Positions 53,783 through 63,388 of a DNA stretch of 64,000 bases are shown in pieces. The notes beneath the pieces were generated by a model. That model had not been told where the DNA came from. It ran no database searches and saw nothing but the letters and a program-made list of their open reading frames with translations. The stretch covers positions 172,252 through 236,251 of the forward strand of contig NZ_JAMXMY010000015.1 of the NCBI RefSeq assembly GCF_024055795.1, given 5' to 3'. The DNA is from Actinoallomurus purpureus. Its GTDB lineage: Bacteria; Actinomycetota; Actinomycetes; Streptosporangiales; Streptosporangiaceae. A program made the position numbers and the translations under genes. The first letter of the stretch is position 1. Each line of letters starts with the position of its first letter.

Positions 53783-53809
53783 GCGCAGCGCGGTGGCCGG
53801 GCGCTGCGC
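53783..53809. terminator. Bidirectional terminator hairpin
   Basis: GCGCAGCGC (53783-53791) and GCGCTGCGC (53801-53809) form a perfect 9-bp stem between the convergent SDR and RNase Z genes. Confidence 0.6.
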
Positions 53810-53856
53810 CTCCCGTGGCGTCACGGCGGCCCCGTGGCGCGGAGAGCGTTCGGCGG

Positions 53857-54825
53857 TCAGACCGAGGTGGTCTCAGGGCCGGATGTCGGCTCGAGGCGGC
53901 GGCGTGGCGGCACGGGCACCCGGTCGAGGTCGCGCGCGAGCACGATGTCGCCGCCGAACGCGGCCGCCGCCTCGTCGGCGAACCGCGGCTGATCCTCGGC
54001 GGGGTACCGCTCGGAGAAGTGAGTGAGGACCAGGCGCCGCACCCCGCACTCGGCGGCGATCTCGCCTGCCTGCACGGCGGTGAGATGCCCATAATCTGCC
54101 GCCAGCCGGGCATCCGCCCCCAGAAAGGTGGATTCGATGACCAGGAGGTCGACGCCGTCGGCGAGCCGCGTGATCGCGTCGCAGAGCCGAGTGTCCATGA
54201 TGAAGGCGGCCTTCTGCCCTGGGCGGGGCACGCTGCACTCGTCCCGCGTGACCGTACGGCCGTCCGGAGCGGTCACCCGTCCAACGCGTTGCAGTTCCCC
54301 GACCAGTGGGCCGCCGAGCCCGTACTCGGTGAGCTTCTCGGGCAGCATGGTGAAGCCGTCCGGCTCCACGAGGCGGTAGCCGTAGGACTCGACAGGGTGC
54401 GAGAGCCGGCGCGCGGTCAGGGCGAACGGCGCGTCCGCGGTCTCGATCCACGCCTCGTCACCGGCGATCGGCTGTTCGGCGACGACGTCCGTGTCGGCGA
54501 AGACCGCCGCGTGCCGAAGCCGCCGCCAATAGACGTCGCCGCTCGCTGGGAACACCGCGCGTACGGGATGTTCGACCCCGTCGCGGGCGATCCGCTGGAT
54601 CACCCCGGGCACGCCGAGACAGTGGTCGCCGTGGAAGTGCGTCAGGCAGATCCACCGGATGTCGTGCGCGCTCACGCCCGCGTTCAGCATCTGCCGCTGC
54701 GTGCCCTCGCCGGGATCGAACATGATGCCGTGACCGTCCCAGCGCAGCAGGTAGCCGTTGTGGTTCCGGGCCCGGGTGGGCACGGCGCTGGCGGTGCCGA
54801 GAATGACGAGATCGCGCGTTGACAT
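53857..54825 (-). CDS. rnz: Ribonuclease Z
   Basis: This 322-aa metallo-beta-lactamase-fold tRNA 3' endonuclease shows the zinc motif HFHGDH (63-68). [20 protein letters not shown] at the N-terminus and [10 protein letters not shown] near the C-terminus are typical of RNase Z. It cuts the 3' trailer from tRNA precursors. ATG 54825 precedes the conserved start; the longer frame is not conserved. A housekeeping gene inside the sugar cluster suggests that the cluster was assembled around it. Confidence 0.93.
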   Translation of the reverse strand: MSTRDLVILGTASAVPTRARNHNGYLLRWDGHGIMFDPGEGTQRQMLNAGVSAHDIRWICLTHFHGDHCLGVPGVIQRIARDGVEHPVRAVFPASGDVYWRRLRHAAVFADTDVVAEQPIAGDEAWIETADAPFALTARRLSHPVESYGYRLVEPDGFTMLPEKLTEYGLGGPLVGELQRVGRVTAPDGRTVTRDECSVPRPGQKAAFIMDTRLCDAITRLADGVDLLVIESTFLGADARLAADYGHLTAVQAGEIAAECGVRRLVLTHFSERYPAEDQPRFADEAAAAFGGDIVLARDLDRVPVPPRRRLEPTSGPETTSV

Positions 54826-54987
54826 GGTCCCATCATGCTCCCGGCCGAGATCGCCGCGGCCCGGATGACGGCCGGAGCGGCCACCCGGATCCGCTGGTCG
54901 GGTGGGAGGCGTGTCGATCACCGACCCCACAGACCATCACGCTTAGCATGCAAACGCTGACCATAGGTAATGCTCCAGTGAGGCGCG

Positions 54988-56274
54988 ATGAACCAGCCAC
55001 GGGACGATCGAGCGGCCGAATGGGACCTCGCCGTGATCGGGCTCGGCTACGTCGGGATGCCGATCGTCCGGGAGGTGTCGCGGAGCGGGATGCGCGTCGT
55101 CGGGGTCGACGTCGACGAGCGCCTCGTCGAGCGCCTGGACTCAGGTGTCTCCCATGTCGACGACATCTCCGATGAGGAGGTCGCGGGGCTGGTCGCCCAG
55201 GGGTTCCGCGCGACGGCCGATCACGAGGTGCTGGCCGGGGCCGGCACCGTGCTCATCTGCGTTCCCACGCCCCTCGACCGCGACCGGCGTCCCGATCTGA
55301 GCGCCGTGGCCGGAGCCGCGGAGATGATCGCCGGACGACTGTCGCCTGGCACTCTCGTCGTCCTGGAATCGACGACCTGGCCGGGCACGACGGAGGAGGT
55401 CGTCCAGCCACTGCTGGAGAAGAGCGGGCTCACCGCGGGCACCGACTTCCACCTGGCCTACTCGCCGGAGCGCATCGACCCGGGCAATCCCGTCTTCGAT
55501 CTGCGCAACACACCGAAGATCGTCGGCGGGCTCACGCCCGCCTGCCTCGACCGGGCGGTGTCCTTCTACGGCAAGTTCGTGGAGCAGATCGTGCCGGTCC
55601 GCGGCACCCGCGAGGCCGAGATGGCCAAGCTGCTGGAGAACACCTATCGCCAGGTCAACATCGGCCTGGTCAACGAGATCGCGATGTTCTGCGACGAGCT
55701 CGGGATCGACGTCTGGGAGACCATCGCGGCGGCGGCCACCAAGCCGTTCGGCTACGAGGCGTTCCGGCCCGGTCCCGGTGTCGGGGGGCACTGCATCCCG
55801 ATCGACCCGAGCTACCTGTCGCATCGCGTGCGGCGGCTCGGCTACCAGTTCCAGTTCGCCGATCTCGCCCAGCAGATCAACGACCGGATGCCCGGTTACG
55901 TCGCCGAGCGCGCCGCGCGGCTGCTGCACCGGCATGGGCGCTGTGTCAGCGAAGCGGGCATCGCGCTGCTCGGCGTGACCTACAAGCCGGACATCGCCGA
56001 CGACCGCGAGTCGCCGGCCCGCCCGCTGGCCCGCCGGCTGCACGCCTCCGGAGCGAGGATCCGTTACGTCGACCCGCTCGTGGACGAGTGGTCGGTCGAC
56101 GGGGTGGAGGTGACGCGCTGCGCGGACCTGGACACCGCGCTGGAGGGCACCGACCTCGCCATCCTCCTGCAGCCGCACCGGGCCTTCGACCTGGACCTGA
56201 TCACGGCCAAGGCCCGCCTGCTGTTGGACACCCGCGGTGTGCTGCCGATCTCGGACAACGTCGAACGCCTCTGA
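54988..56274 (+). CDS. UDP-N-acetyl-D-sugar / UDP-sugar 6-dehydrogenase
   Basis: This 428-aa nucleotide-sugar dehydrogenase has the NAD-binding VIGLGYVGMPIV, AEMAKLLENTYRQVNIGLVN and the catalytic Cys269 in GVGGHCIPIDPSYL, followed by LLGVTYKPDIADDRESP. The GHCIPIDPxYL form is typical of WbpA/WecC-type enzymes that oxidise UDP-N-acetylhexosamines rather than UDP-glucose. It would supply an acidic sugar. AsnB could amidate such a residue. Confidence 0.92.
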   Translation: MNQPRDDRAAEWDLAVIGLGYVGMPIVREVSRSGMRVVGVDVDERLVERLDSGVSHVDDISDEEVAGLVAQGFRATADHEVLAGAGTVLICVPTPLDRDRRPDLSAVAGAAEMIAGRLSPGTLVVLESTTWPGTTEEVVQPLLEKSGLTAGTDFHLAYSPERIDPGNPVFDLRNTPKIVGGLTPACLDRAVSFYGKFVEQIVPVRGTREAEMAKLLENTYRQVNIGLVNEIAMFCDELGIDVWETIAAAATKPFGYEAFRPGPGVGGHCIPIDPSYLSHRVRRLGYQFQFADLAQQINDRMPGYVAERAARLLHRHGRCVSEAGIALLGVTYKPDIADDRESPARPLARRLHASGARIRYVDPLVDEWSVDGVEVTRCADLDTALEGTDLAILLQPHRAFDLDLITAKARLLLDTRGVLPISDNVERL

Positions 56275-56525
56275 CCACCGCGTGGCCCTAGTTGTGCCGC
56301 GTCCAAGATCGTTGTTCGTGTAATTGATCTTTAGCCGGGTGCGGGCCAGGCTGCTTTCGAGTGCGATCTCGAAGGCGGTTGATGGGACGTCCCCCGGAAG
56401 TCCCGGCCTGGGCAGAGGCGAGCGGCAGTGGCCGGCCGGTGAGACAGTCAGCGGCCACGGTCGCGGCCAGGCGGTCGCAGCGCGCGGCGAAGTCAGCCGT
56501 GCTCCGGGGCGTCACCGGCGACCGA

Positions 56526-56622
56526 AATAAGGAGAGCAGCCACGCAGGCGACACAAAACCGGATCAATCCCGCCAGCCACGATCCGGTCGCCTGGAAGAC
56601 GACCGTGCGGTAGACGGGATAT
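56526..56622 (-). pseudogene. GtrA remnant
   Basis: About 32 codons read YPVYRTVVFQATGSWLAG and then LIRFCVACVAALLI, closely matching the middle of the GtrA protein at 41479. Both ends are gone. It sits upstream of and opposite to the GT2 gene at 56829, the same layout as the intact GtrA/GT2 pair at 41.5-43.1 kb. The flanking sequence 56280-56525 shows no recognisable gene. Confidence 0.85.
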
Positions 56623-56828
56623 TCAAACCCGGCTTTCGAACAAACCGGTCACCTTACCTCATCGTGTCGCCAGTGCCAGATATCCTCCATTTAAGCTTTG
56701 GAAGTAAAGGAAGAGGTCAGCGCGCGGCATTAATTGATCAATTCCCATCCGGCGACAGTAGATCCCGGCCAGAACCGGAAATGCTGCACTGAGATCGAGC
56801 CGGCTCTAACCAGCTCCGTGAGGTGCTC

Positions 56829-57794
56829 ATGTTCGTTTCCGTCGTCGTCCCGTGCTACCGGTCGGCACAGACGCTGCCAGAGCTCGTCGCCCGGCTCGCC
56901 GCCGTCCTTCCAGGCGCGGCCATCGAACACGAAATCGTTCTGGTCGTCGACGGCAGCCCAGACGACACATGGGACGTCGCCGCCGATCTGGCGCGCAGCC
57001 ACCGGGAGGTTCGAGCGATTCAGCTGGCACGCAACTACGGCCAGCACAACGCCCTGATCGCCGGCGTGCGCGCCGCCCGTCACGACATCATCGTGACGAT
57101 GGACGACGATCTTCAGCACCTGCCGGAGGAAGTACCGCGACTGCTCGCCGCGCTCACGGATGACATCGATCTCGTCTACGCACGCCCACGAGAGGAGGAA
57201 CACGGACTGGCCCGCAGTCTCGCGTCCCAGCTGGTGAAAATGACGCTGTCCGGCCCGCTCGGGGTCCCGGACGCCAGGTCCATCAGCGCCTTCCGGGCGT
57301 TCCGCATGTTCCTTCGCGACGGCTTCGACGGCCTCACCGGCCCGCATGCGTCGATCGATGTGGCCCTGTCCTGGGGCACCACCCGTATCGGATGCGTCGA
57401 CGTGCGCATGGAGCACCGCATGTCCGGACGGTCCGGCTACACCCTGTCAAGCCTGCTGCGTCATGCGGTCAACCTGCTCGTCGGTTACAGTACGGCACCA
57501 CTGCGATTCGTCAGCTGCCTCGGCCTGGTAGTCGGGGCGTTCGGGCTGCTCCTGTCCGGCATCGTGTTGTGGAGCTACCTCACCGGCGCGATCACTGTCG
57601 CGGGATTCACCAGCGTGGCCTCGATGATCGCACTCTTCTCGAGCGCCCAGATACTCGGAATCGGGGTGCTCGGCGAGTATCTGGGCCGTGTACACGCGTG
57701 TGGCATGGGCCGCCCCACATACGTCATCCGCAGCGAGATCGACCGGGCGGCCGCTGAGGAGACGGTAGATCTGCGATCCGACGTCCTCTCCTAG
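56829..57794 (+). CDS. GtrB/DPM1-like polyprenyl-phosphate glycosyltransferase (GT2), second copy
   Basis: This 321-aa protein is very similar to 42148-43116 throughout: VSVVVPCYRSAQTLPELV, VVDGSPDDTWDV, the complete DDDLQHLPEEV and two C-terminal membrane helices. It keeps the canonical Asp where the paralogue has Glu. It is intact although its neighbours (GtrA, DegT) are wrecked; the intact GtrA at 60681 may be its partner. Confidence 0.9.
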   Translation: MFVSVVVPCYRSAQTLPELVARLAAVLPGAAIEHEIVLVVDGSPDDTWDVAADLARSHREVRAIQLARNYGQHNALIAGVRAARHDIIVTMDDDLQHLPEEVPRLLAALTDDIDLVYARPREEEHGLARSLASQLVKMTLSGPLGVPDARSISAFRAFRMFLRDGFDGLTGPHASIDVALSWGTTRIGCVDVRMEHRMSGRSGYTLSSLLRHAVNLLVGYSTAPLRFVSCLGLVVGAFGLLLSGIVLWSYLTGAITVAGFTSVASMIALFSSAQILGIGVLGEYLGRVHACGMGRPTYVIRSEIDRAAAEETVDLRSDVLS

Positions 57795-57971
57795 CTAGCG
57801 CCCGCCATCGCGTCATCACGGCCCGTAGTACGAGACGCGCTCTCCACGACGCGGTCCAGCTCGCGACAACAGATCGGAGGGCACATGCACGAGGCAAGGC
57901 CTGGGCGATTTGCGGCCAAGGAGCGAGAGCGTGGCGGGGGCCGGCCGGCGACCGCGTTGTTCACTGCGATC

Positions 57972-58331
57972 ATGACTGCAACCGACCAGACGGCGATTCC
58001 GTTCAATCGGCCCTACGTCTCCCGTGACGAGCTCGGCTACCCGGACGACTGCCAGCACCCGGCGCACCTTTACCACCTGTTCCTTCCCGACCTGGAGAAC
58101 CGGCAGTCCTTCATCGCCCACCTCGCGGAGCGGGGCGTGTGCGCGGCGTTCCACTACCAACCCCTGCACGCCGCACCCGCGGGCGTCCTGCACGGCCGGA
58201 TCGCCCCCGGAGGATGTCCCCTGACCGAGCAGGTCGCCGACCGCCTGGTACGGCTGCCGCTCTTCGCCAACCTGGACGAGGGCGACGTGACCCGCGTGAT
58301 CAAAGCCACGCGCGCCTACGAGGTGAGCTGA
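57972..58331 (+). pseudogene. DegT aminotransferase with a large internal deletion
   Basis: The frame starts like the WecE-like enzyme (TAIPFNRPYVS) and jumps after about 17 residues to the C-terminal part (HPAHLYHLFLPDLENRQSF, AAFHYQPLHAAPAG, VADRLVRLPLFANL). About 260 residues, including the PLP Lys, are missing. The frame is open, so a 119-aa protein could still be made, but not an aminotransferase. Its orientation is opposite to that of the 43110 gene relative to GT2. Confidence 0.85.
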
Positions 58332-58918
58332 TCACCACGAAAGCCCGAGGTTAGATCAATGGGCTATTCGGGGAATTCGCAAAAACCGGCATGGCAATTG
58401 ATTAGCAGGCACTCTCGGACAATCACGCGAACTACACATCTAGAGCTACTCGCAAAGCTCAACATGGAGCCATGTCAGGATTATCGCTACGGTGGGCCGC
58501 CATGGAGAGCCGGGGCCTCCTCACCATGGCGGCCATCGGCAGTATGGACGCCTATCTTTCAGCGCTGGGGCTGGACAAGGCCGACACTCTTGCGAATTGG
58601 ATTTGGGCCTTGGTCGCGGTGGCGGGGCATCGCGCTGACGACCCATGGAATGATCCGTACTCGTCGAAAATTTGCCTGCCCTTCTAGTTCTTGCGAGTGC
58701 GATAACATCGCCGCACATGCTAACGTAATCAGCGCTGGATCCCAGCGTGGGTCCCTTATACGAGGTCGCGATTTCAATGGGCCGATACCGCTCCTATGTC
58801 CGAAACCTGGAGACGCAAAAGGCCCAACAGTGAAATTTAGGTATCAGGGTGCCGGTCTCGTCTGTTGGGTCGGCCGGCAAAATATCCTCTGCAAGCCGGA
58901 GTAAGGAGCGAACCGAGC
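58332..58918. other. 590-bp stretch with no recognised gene
   Basis: It has lower GC than the surroundings. A 71-codon frame at 58472-58687 starts with ATG after TGGAG and would encode a peptide with a hydrophobic stretch, but I recognise no family. Nothing else is supported. It may hold the promoter of the formyltransferase gene. Confidence 0.4.
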
Positions 58919-59782
58919 ATGGCCAACCCGATGCGTATAGTCCTGATCTTTCACACTGCGAGTCGTCTCACGCTCCTGCACGAGGCATGCATCAGAGCTG
59001 GCCATATACCGGTCGCCCTCGTCTATGCTCGTACTTTTCGCCAGCGAAGGCCCACCAGTAAGGGCGCTGTGGAGACCATCGCGGCCATCAGTGAATCACT
59101 GCCTCCCGGCTCGAATCTATTGCTACCTGGAGATATCGACGGCCTGGCCGAGGCGCTGGCTGGATATCATCCCGACCTCATCGTCGTCTATGGATTCCCT
59201 TGGAAGCTCTCACGGGAGATTCTGCAAATAGCGAGACTTGGTGTTATAAACATCCACCCATCTCTCCTACCCAAATACCGGGGGCCACTGCCTGTTCAGT
59301 GGGCGGTTCGGAACGGAGACCCTGAGATCGGGGTGACAATCCACTGGATGGATGAAGACTTGGATACCGGAAACATCATCGCGCAGAAAGGTGGCATTCG
59401 AATAGCAGAAGAGCCGGTAGCCGCCCAGCTGTGGAAGGAGGTCGATCTACTCGTCGGTGACCTACTTGGTCCTGCGCTCGAAGACGCAGCCGCCGGCGCC
59501 GCAGGCGAACCCCAGAACGAGGCCGATGCCGCCTACGCCGGTTGGATGGAGCCCGACTACATGTTCATCGACTGGGCCCGCAGCGCTCGTGAGATACATA
59601 ACCAGGTCCGCACGTTCCGGTTCAATCTTTTCGGGCTTCGCGGTCCCTTCGGCAAGGTGAACGGCAAATGGATGACTGTGCTCCGCACGAGGATCGAACC
59701 AGCGGAAGGCCTGCGGGTGGAGTGTGCTGACGGACCGATATGGATCACTGAAGCGATATCGGCAGCGCCCCCCGATCGCTAG
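58919..59782 (+). CDS. Sugar N-formyltransferase (Fmt-fold)
   Basis: This 287-aa protein has the formyltransferase triad in NIHPSLLPKYRGPLPVQW (Asn111, His113) with Asp149 in DEDLDTGNII. A smaller C-terminal domain ends WITEAISAAPPDR. It uses N10-formyl-tetrahydrofolate. The lack of a tRNA-binding OB-fold of normal size and the sugar-cluster setting point to a dTDP-4-amino-sugar N-formyltransferase (VioF/QdtF-like) rather than Met-tRNA formyltransferase. The ATG at 58919 has AAGGAG upstream. A 3' fragment of a near-identical gene is at 13616. Confidence 0.85.
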   Translation: MANPMRIVLIFHTASRLTLLHEACIRAGHIPVALVYARTFRQRRPTSKGAVETIAAISESLPPGSNLLLPGDIDGLAEALAGYHPDLIVVYGFPWKLSREILQIARLGVINIHPSLLPKYRGPLPVQWAVRNGDPEIGVTIHWMDEDLDTGNIIAQKGGIRIAEEPVAAQLWKEVDLLVGDLLGPALEDAAAGAAGEPQNEADAAYAGWMEPDYMFIDWARSAREIHNQVRTFRFNLFGLRGPFGKVNGKWMTVLRTRIEPAEGLRVECADGPIWITEAISAAPPDR

Positions 59783-59959
59783 ATAGAACGATGATCCCGC
59801 TGTGTCGGCAGCATCCGGCGCTCCACACCGGGGGGCGCCCGCCGTGGCCACCTCAACTCTCAACCGACCGGCAGCCGACGATCGCGACGTCGGTAGTCGT
59901 CATGAATACTTTCCCGCAGACGCAGTGCGGCGTTCGAGCAGTCCGAAAGTGTGAGGCGC

Positions 59960-60673
59960 ATGAAACGGATCGCCATAGTCCAGTCGAACTATATCCCATG
60001 GAAAGGATATTTCGACATGATTGCTCACATCGACGAGTTCATACTGCTCGACGACGTGCAATATACCGACAGGGATTGGCGCAATCGCAACCGAATAAAG
60101 ACGGCGACGGGTCTCAAGTGGCTCTCGATTCCAGTCAAGCATGGCCCTCGGAGTCAGCTGATCAACGAAGTGACGGTAAGCGATCTGGATTGGCACATCG
60201 CGCATTGGCAGATCCTTACACAGACATACAGGAAGACCCCATTTTTCGATGAGGTCGCGCCAATCCTGGAGGATCTCTATCAGAAGTGCGGAAGCAATAA
60301 ACTGTCCGAAATAAACAGACATTTCCTCGAAGGCATCTTTCCCATCTTCGGCATCCAGGCGAATTTGAGCAGGTCCGAGGACTATGGTGCGGCAGGAGCA
60401 AAAACCGAGCGCTTGCTCGATCTGTGCCAGAAGGCTGGCGCCGACCAATATGTGACAGGCCCGGCCGCACGGGCCTACCTTGATGAAAGCCTCTTCCGGA
60501 AAGCGGGGATCGAGGTCCGATGGTTCGACTACTCCGGTTACCCCGAATATCCGCAACTCCACCCACCGTTCGACCACCACGTGACCGTTCTTGATCTGAT
60601 CTTCAACACGGGGCCAGCCGCAGCCGGATACCTGAAAGGTGTCGTCCGGGCAGCGAAAGCAGATTCCGAGTGA
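59960..60673 (+). CDS. WbqC-family protein
   Basis: This 237-aa protein contains IAIVQSNYIPWKGYFDMIAH, DDVQYTDRDWRNRNRIK, WLSIPVKHG and a final HHVTVLDLIFNTG, the WbqC pattern found in O-antigen and amino-sugar clusters. The family's biochemical role is uncertain; an acyl or amino transfer on a sugar nucleotide has been suggested for some members. It lies between the formyltransferase and GtrA genes in one direction, probably as an operon. Confidence 0.87.
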   Translation: MKRIAIVQSNYIPWKGYFDMIAHIDEFILLDDVQYTDRDWRNRNRIKTATGLKWLSIPVKHGPRSQLINEVTVSDLDWHIAHWQILTQTYRKTPFFDEVAPILEDLYQKCGSNKLSEINRHFLEGIFPIFGIQANLSRSEDYGAAGAKTERLLDLCQKAGADQYVTGPAARAYLDESLFRKAGIEVRWFDYSGYPEYPQLHPPFDHHVTVLDLIFNTGPAAAGYLKGVVRAAKADSE

Positions 60674-60680
60674 CCGCAAC

Positions 60681-61139
60681 ATGTTCGCGCTGAAAAACCG
60701 GAGCGCCCGCGAGGCGGCCGTCTCACGGCGGGCCTCGATCTCGGCTTTCCTCGGCGAGCGCATCACATATCTGCTGGCGGGCGCTGTGACGGCCGGGATA
60801 TACTACGCTCTTCTTGGCCTGGGATTGCTGGTCGCCAATAATGCGGTGCCCTATCTTTTACTGGTCGTGATCGGCCATTTCAGCACCACCATGATCGTCT
60901 ATCCGCTGTACCGCCTGATCGTCTTCAAGATCTCCGGTGAGGGCTGGTTGTCCGGCTACCTGCGCTTCTACGCGGTCGGGTTGAGCTTTCTCGGCGCGTC
61001 TGTCATCGGCCTGCCTCTTCTAGTGGAGTTCGCCGGAATTCCCCTGATGATGGCGCAGGCGCTGATAATCCTGCTGAGCCCACCGTTGAGTTACGCGATA
61101 AATCGGACCTGGACGTTCCGGAAACGAGGCAACGTCTGA
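60681..61139 (+). CDS. GtrA-family membrane protein, second copy
   Basis: This 152-aa protein has a basic leader and four membrane helices; YLLAGAVTAGIYYALLGLGL, YPLYRLIVFKISGEG and INRTWTFRKRG are the usual GtrA blocks. It starts 7 bp after the WbqC stop, so it is co-transcribed. It is more diverged from the 41479 protein than the 56526 remnant is, so it was acquired separately and is not the direct duplicate. Confidence 0.85.
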   Translation: MFALKNRSAREAAVSRRASISAFLGERITYLLAGAVTAGIYYALLGLGLLVANNAVPYLLLVVIGHFSTTMIVYPLYRLIVFKISGEGWLSGYLRFYAVGLSFLGASVIGLPLLVEFAGIPLMMAQALIILLSPPLSYAINRTWTFRKRGNV

Positions 61140-61221
61140 CCATGGCGACATATGCGACGCCGTTCGGCAAAGGCGGTGGGCGCTGTCGGCGCCTTCTTCC
61201 CCCGGATGAGTGCGACCGGCC

Positions 61222-61660
61222 ATGACAGTGCGGAACGGTTCCGAGACGGGCGTCGCGGTCTCAGCGCAGGCCGATGCCGGCGGTGTGCCCGCGGCCCGGC
61301 CAGGTCGCGTGTGCCTGCTCATCGGCCAGCTCGGCCTCGGCGGTACGGAGAAGCAGCGCGTCCTGCTCGCCGACGGCCTGCGCGCCCGGGGCGTCGACAC
61401 GAGCGTGCTCGTGATGTTCGGGGGGAGGTCCACGTGATGAGGCCCTCAGCGCCGCCGGGGTCCCCGTCATCCACTTGGGGTTTCAACGCGCTTCGGCGGG
61501 CTGGCGGATGCCATCGGCCAATATGGCGGCGTTCCTCCGGCTCGTACTTCACCTGCGCTGAAGACGGCCGGACGTGCTCCACGCCTTTCTCTTCCACGGC
61601 TACGTGACGACCGCACCGGCCGCACGGCTGGCGGGCGAGGCGTGCTTCCTCGGCCATACG
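61222..61660 (+). pseudogene. GT4 glycosyltransferase, frameshifted 5' remnant
   Basis: The first frame gives VCLLIGQLGLGGTEKQRVLL and ARGVDTSVLVMFG and then stops. Other frames continue the match to the GT4 at 45266 through about 61660 (the GWRMP and HAFLFH regions). The donor domain is missing; the sequence runs into an opposite-strand aminotransferase remnant. Confidence 0.85.
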
Positions 61661-61662
61661 CA

Positions 61663-62240
61663 TCATCGCGACCTGGAGTACGAGACGACGGTCTCGACGA
61701 CGCAGTCCAACTCCGCCTCGTTCATCGCGGCGAAGAGCGGTAGCCGGACGAGCCGGTCCGCGACGTCCTCGGTGACGTCGCATCCGCCCGACGCCACGCG
61801 TCCGTACCGGAGTCCCGCGGGCGTGCCGTGCAACGGCTGGTAGTGGAAGGTGGCCTGCACACCGCGCTCGCCGAGATGGCGGAGGAACGCCTGGCGATCG
61901 GCCAGGTCGGGCAGCAGCAGATGGTCGATCGCTTCGAGCTGCGCGACCAGGAAGGCGGCCAGCAGGTCGGAGGGCAGGTAGCTGGAGCCGATGCCGACCC
62001 ACCGATACTTATCGACCATGCCAGGAGGAGAGCACTCATCTCCAGGGCGTGCGTGCACGACGTCGTCAGCAGCACGGCGGACGCCCCGGTGAGTTCGGCG
62101 ATCAACGCGTTCGCCCGTCTCGTGAACGGCCCGTCCCCCTACAGTGCGCCATCGGCGATGGCCCGCACCAGAAATTTCTGCTCCGCACCCGCTACATAGG
62201 TGCGTTTGAACGGCATAGCCGAGCTTTCGGACAGAGTCAT
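61663..62240 (-). pseudogene. WecE-like aminotransferase, shattered copy
   Basis: Pieces in three frames match the enzyme at 43110: the N-terminus (MPFKRTYVAGAEQ), TTSCTHALEMSALLL, then KYRWVGIGSSYLPSDLLAAF and AFHYQPL-type to LPLFAAMNEAEL. The PLP Lys region and other blocks are deleted. It sits directly behind the intact GNAT gene at 62237, the same order as 44258/44255. Confidence 0.88.
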
Positions 62241-63037
62241 TCGTCCTCTTCTTTCCCCGTTCCCAGCAATCCGCGCCGGAGAAGGTGGACGGTGAAAATA
62301 CTGAGCACAGGCTCGAAGCCGTAGTCGGCCCAGCGACGCTGCACTCGGACATTGCTGCTCTGGGTCGTGCAGACCACGCCTCCGAGCCCGCGCGCCTCCG
62401 CCCGACCCTCCATTCCGCCGAGCAGGTGGGCGTAGAGTCCGGCCCCCTGGGCGCCGGAGATCATGCCGCCGAGCGCGAACTCGGCGACGCCGCTCGCATC
62501 CCCATAGGTAAGGAAGCCGAGCATCGTGGGCCCATCTTCGTTGTAACCGGTGTTCCGGAGAGCGACGACACCGCTCCTGATCTCCCTGCGAGCCCATTCC
62601 TGGTAACCCGCGAGCGCCAGTTCGGAATCGAAGAGTGGATTGGCGAGATAGTGGTTGCTGTAATCACGGAAGGCGTCGGCGACCATGGCATCCATGGCCC
62701 CGGCGGTCACGGTATCGACGATCTCAAGGCCGCGCGGCGGCGGCGGAGGGCGCCGTCCCTTGCCCGTGACGAGTCTCCAGCCGACGAGATTGTCGGCGAT
62801 GATGGCGATCCGATCGAGTTCGGTCAGGGCCGCGAACCACCTCATTCGGTCGGCCGGATAACGCAGAATCACGACATCCGCCGTTGAGGCATGGAGCGCG
62901 TCCAGCACGTCGTCAAGCGTGGCCGCCGAGGTCGCGGAGACGGAGACACGGTCGACCTTGATGCCGAACCGGGACGATTCGCACGGAGACGGCGCAGCTA
63001 CCACGCCTGGCGCCAAGGCAACGTCGTGCCAACTCAT
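62237..63037 (-). CDS. GNAT acyltransferase, WecD-like, second copy
   Basis: This 266-aa protein is very similar to 44255-45073 (SWHDVALAPGVVA, LRYPADRMRWFAALTELDRI, SNVRVQRRWADYGFEPVL) and has the same GGAGGC ribosome-binding site before ATG 63037. The frame and key regions are intact although its aminotransferase partner is destroyed. It may act on the product of the other aminotransferase or be on its way to decay. Confidence 0.85.
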   Translation of the reverse strand: MSWHDVALAPGVVAAPSPCESSRFGIKVDRVSVSATSAATLDDVLDALHASTADVVILRYPADRMRWFAALTELDRIAIIADNLVGWRLVTGKGRRPPPPPRGLEIVDTVTAGAMDAMVADAFRDYSNHYLANPLFDSELALAGYQEWARREIRSGVVALRNTGYNEDGPTMLGFLTYGDASGVAEFALGGMISGAQGAGLYAHLLGGMEGRAEARGLGGVVCTTQSSNVRVQRRWADYGFEPVLSIFTVHLLRRGLLGTGKEEDE

Positions 63038-63388
63038 GGATGCCTCCGAATTCGCGCGATCGACAAAAGATCCCTCAATTAAGACAAAGGACAGAGTTCG
63101 CCAGCAAATCCTTCTGGTATTCAATTCTATGTATCCACGCCGAGCGATCGATGCGCGCTCGCGTCAATTGATGTATTGTACCTGACAAAGCTTTTTGAGC
63201 CAGCCGACACCCTATGAGGGGCGACACACGCAACTAGGCGACAAGCGGGCACCAACCCGCAGCGGGAAACCATCGCTCGTACCATCGCGCGATGGCGGGC
63301 GGAAGTGTTCATGAAATCGCCGACGCGGCCCATCGGCCGGCAATGGTGATGTTCGAGGGCGGTCCGCGCTTCCCGCCAGGAGAACTCG
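63038..63388. other. 350-bp intergenic stretch with a scrap of a GT4 gene
   Basis: It probably contains the promoter of the GNAT gene. At about 63345-63368 the bases encoding VMFEGGP match the GT4 gene near 45524, a fragment of roughly 25 bp that joins directly to an LCP remnant. No gene is present. Confidence 0.45.

Noticed and set aside
56288..56554. 88-codon minus-strand frame upstream of the GtrA remnant
   Set aside because: Looks somewhat transposase-like at its end, but no conserved motif could be named, so it was not annotated.
58359..58904. 181-codon frame before the formyltransferase
   Set aside because: Composition (many Trp, Arg, Cys) and lack of any domain suggest a chance frame; only the 58472 frame in the same stretch is mentioned as possible.
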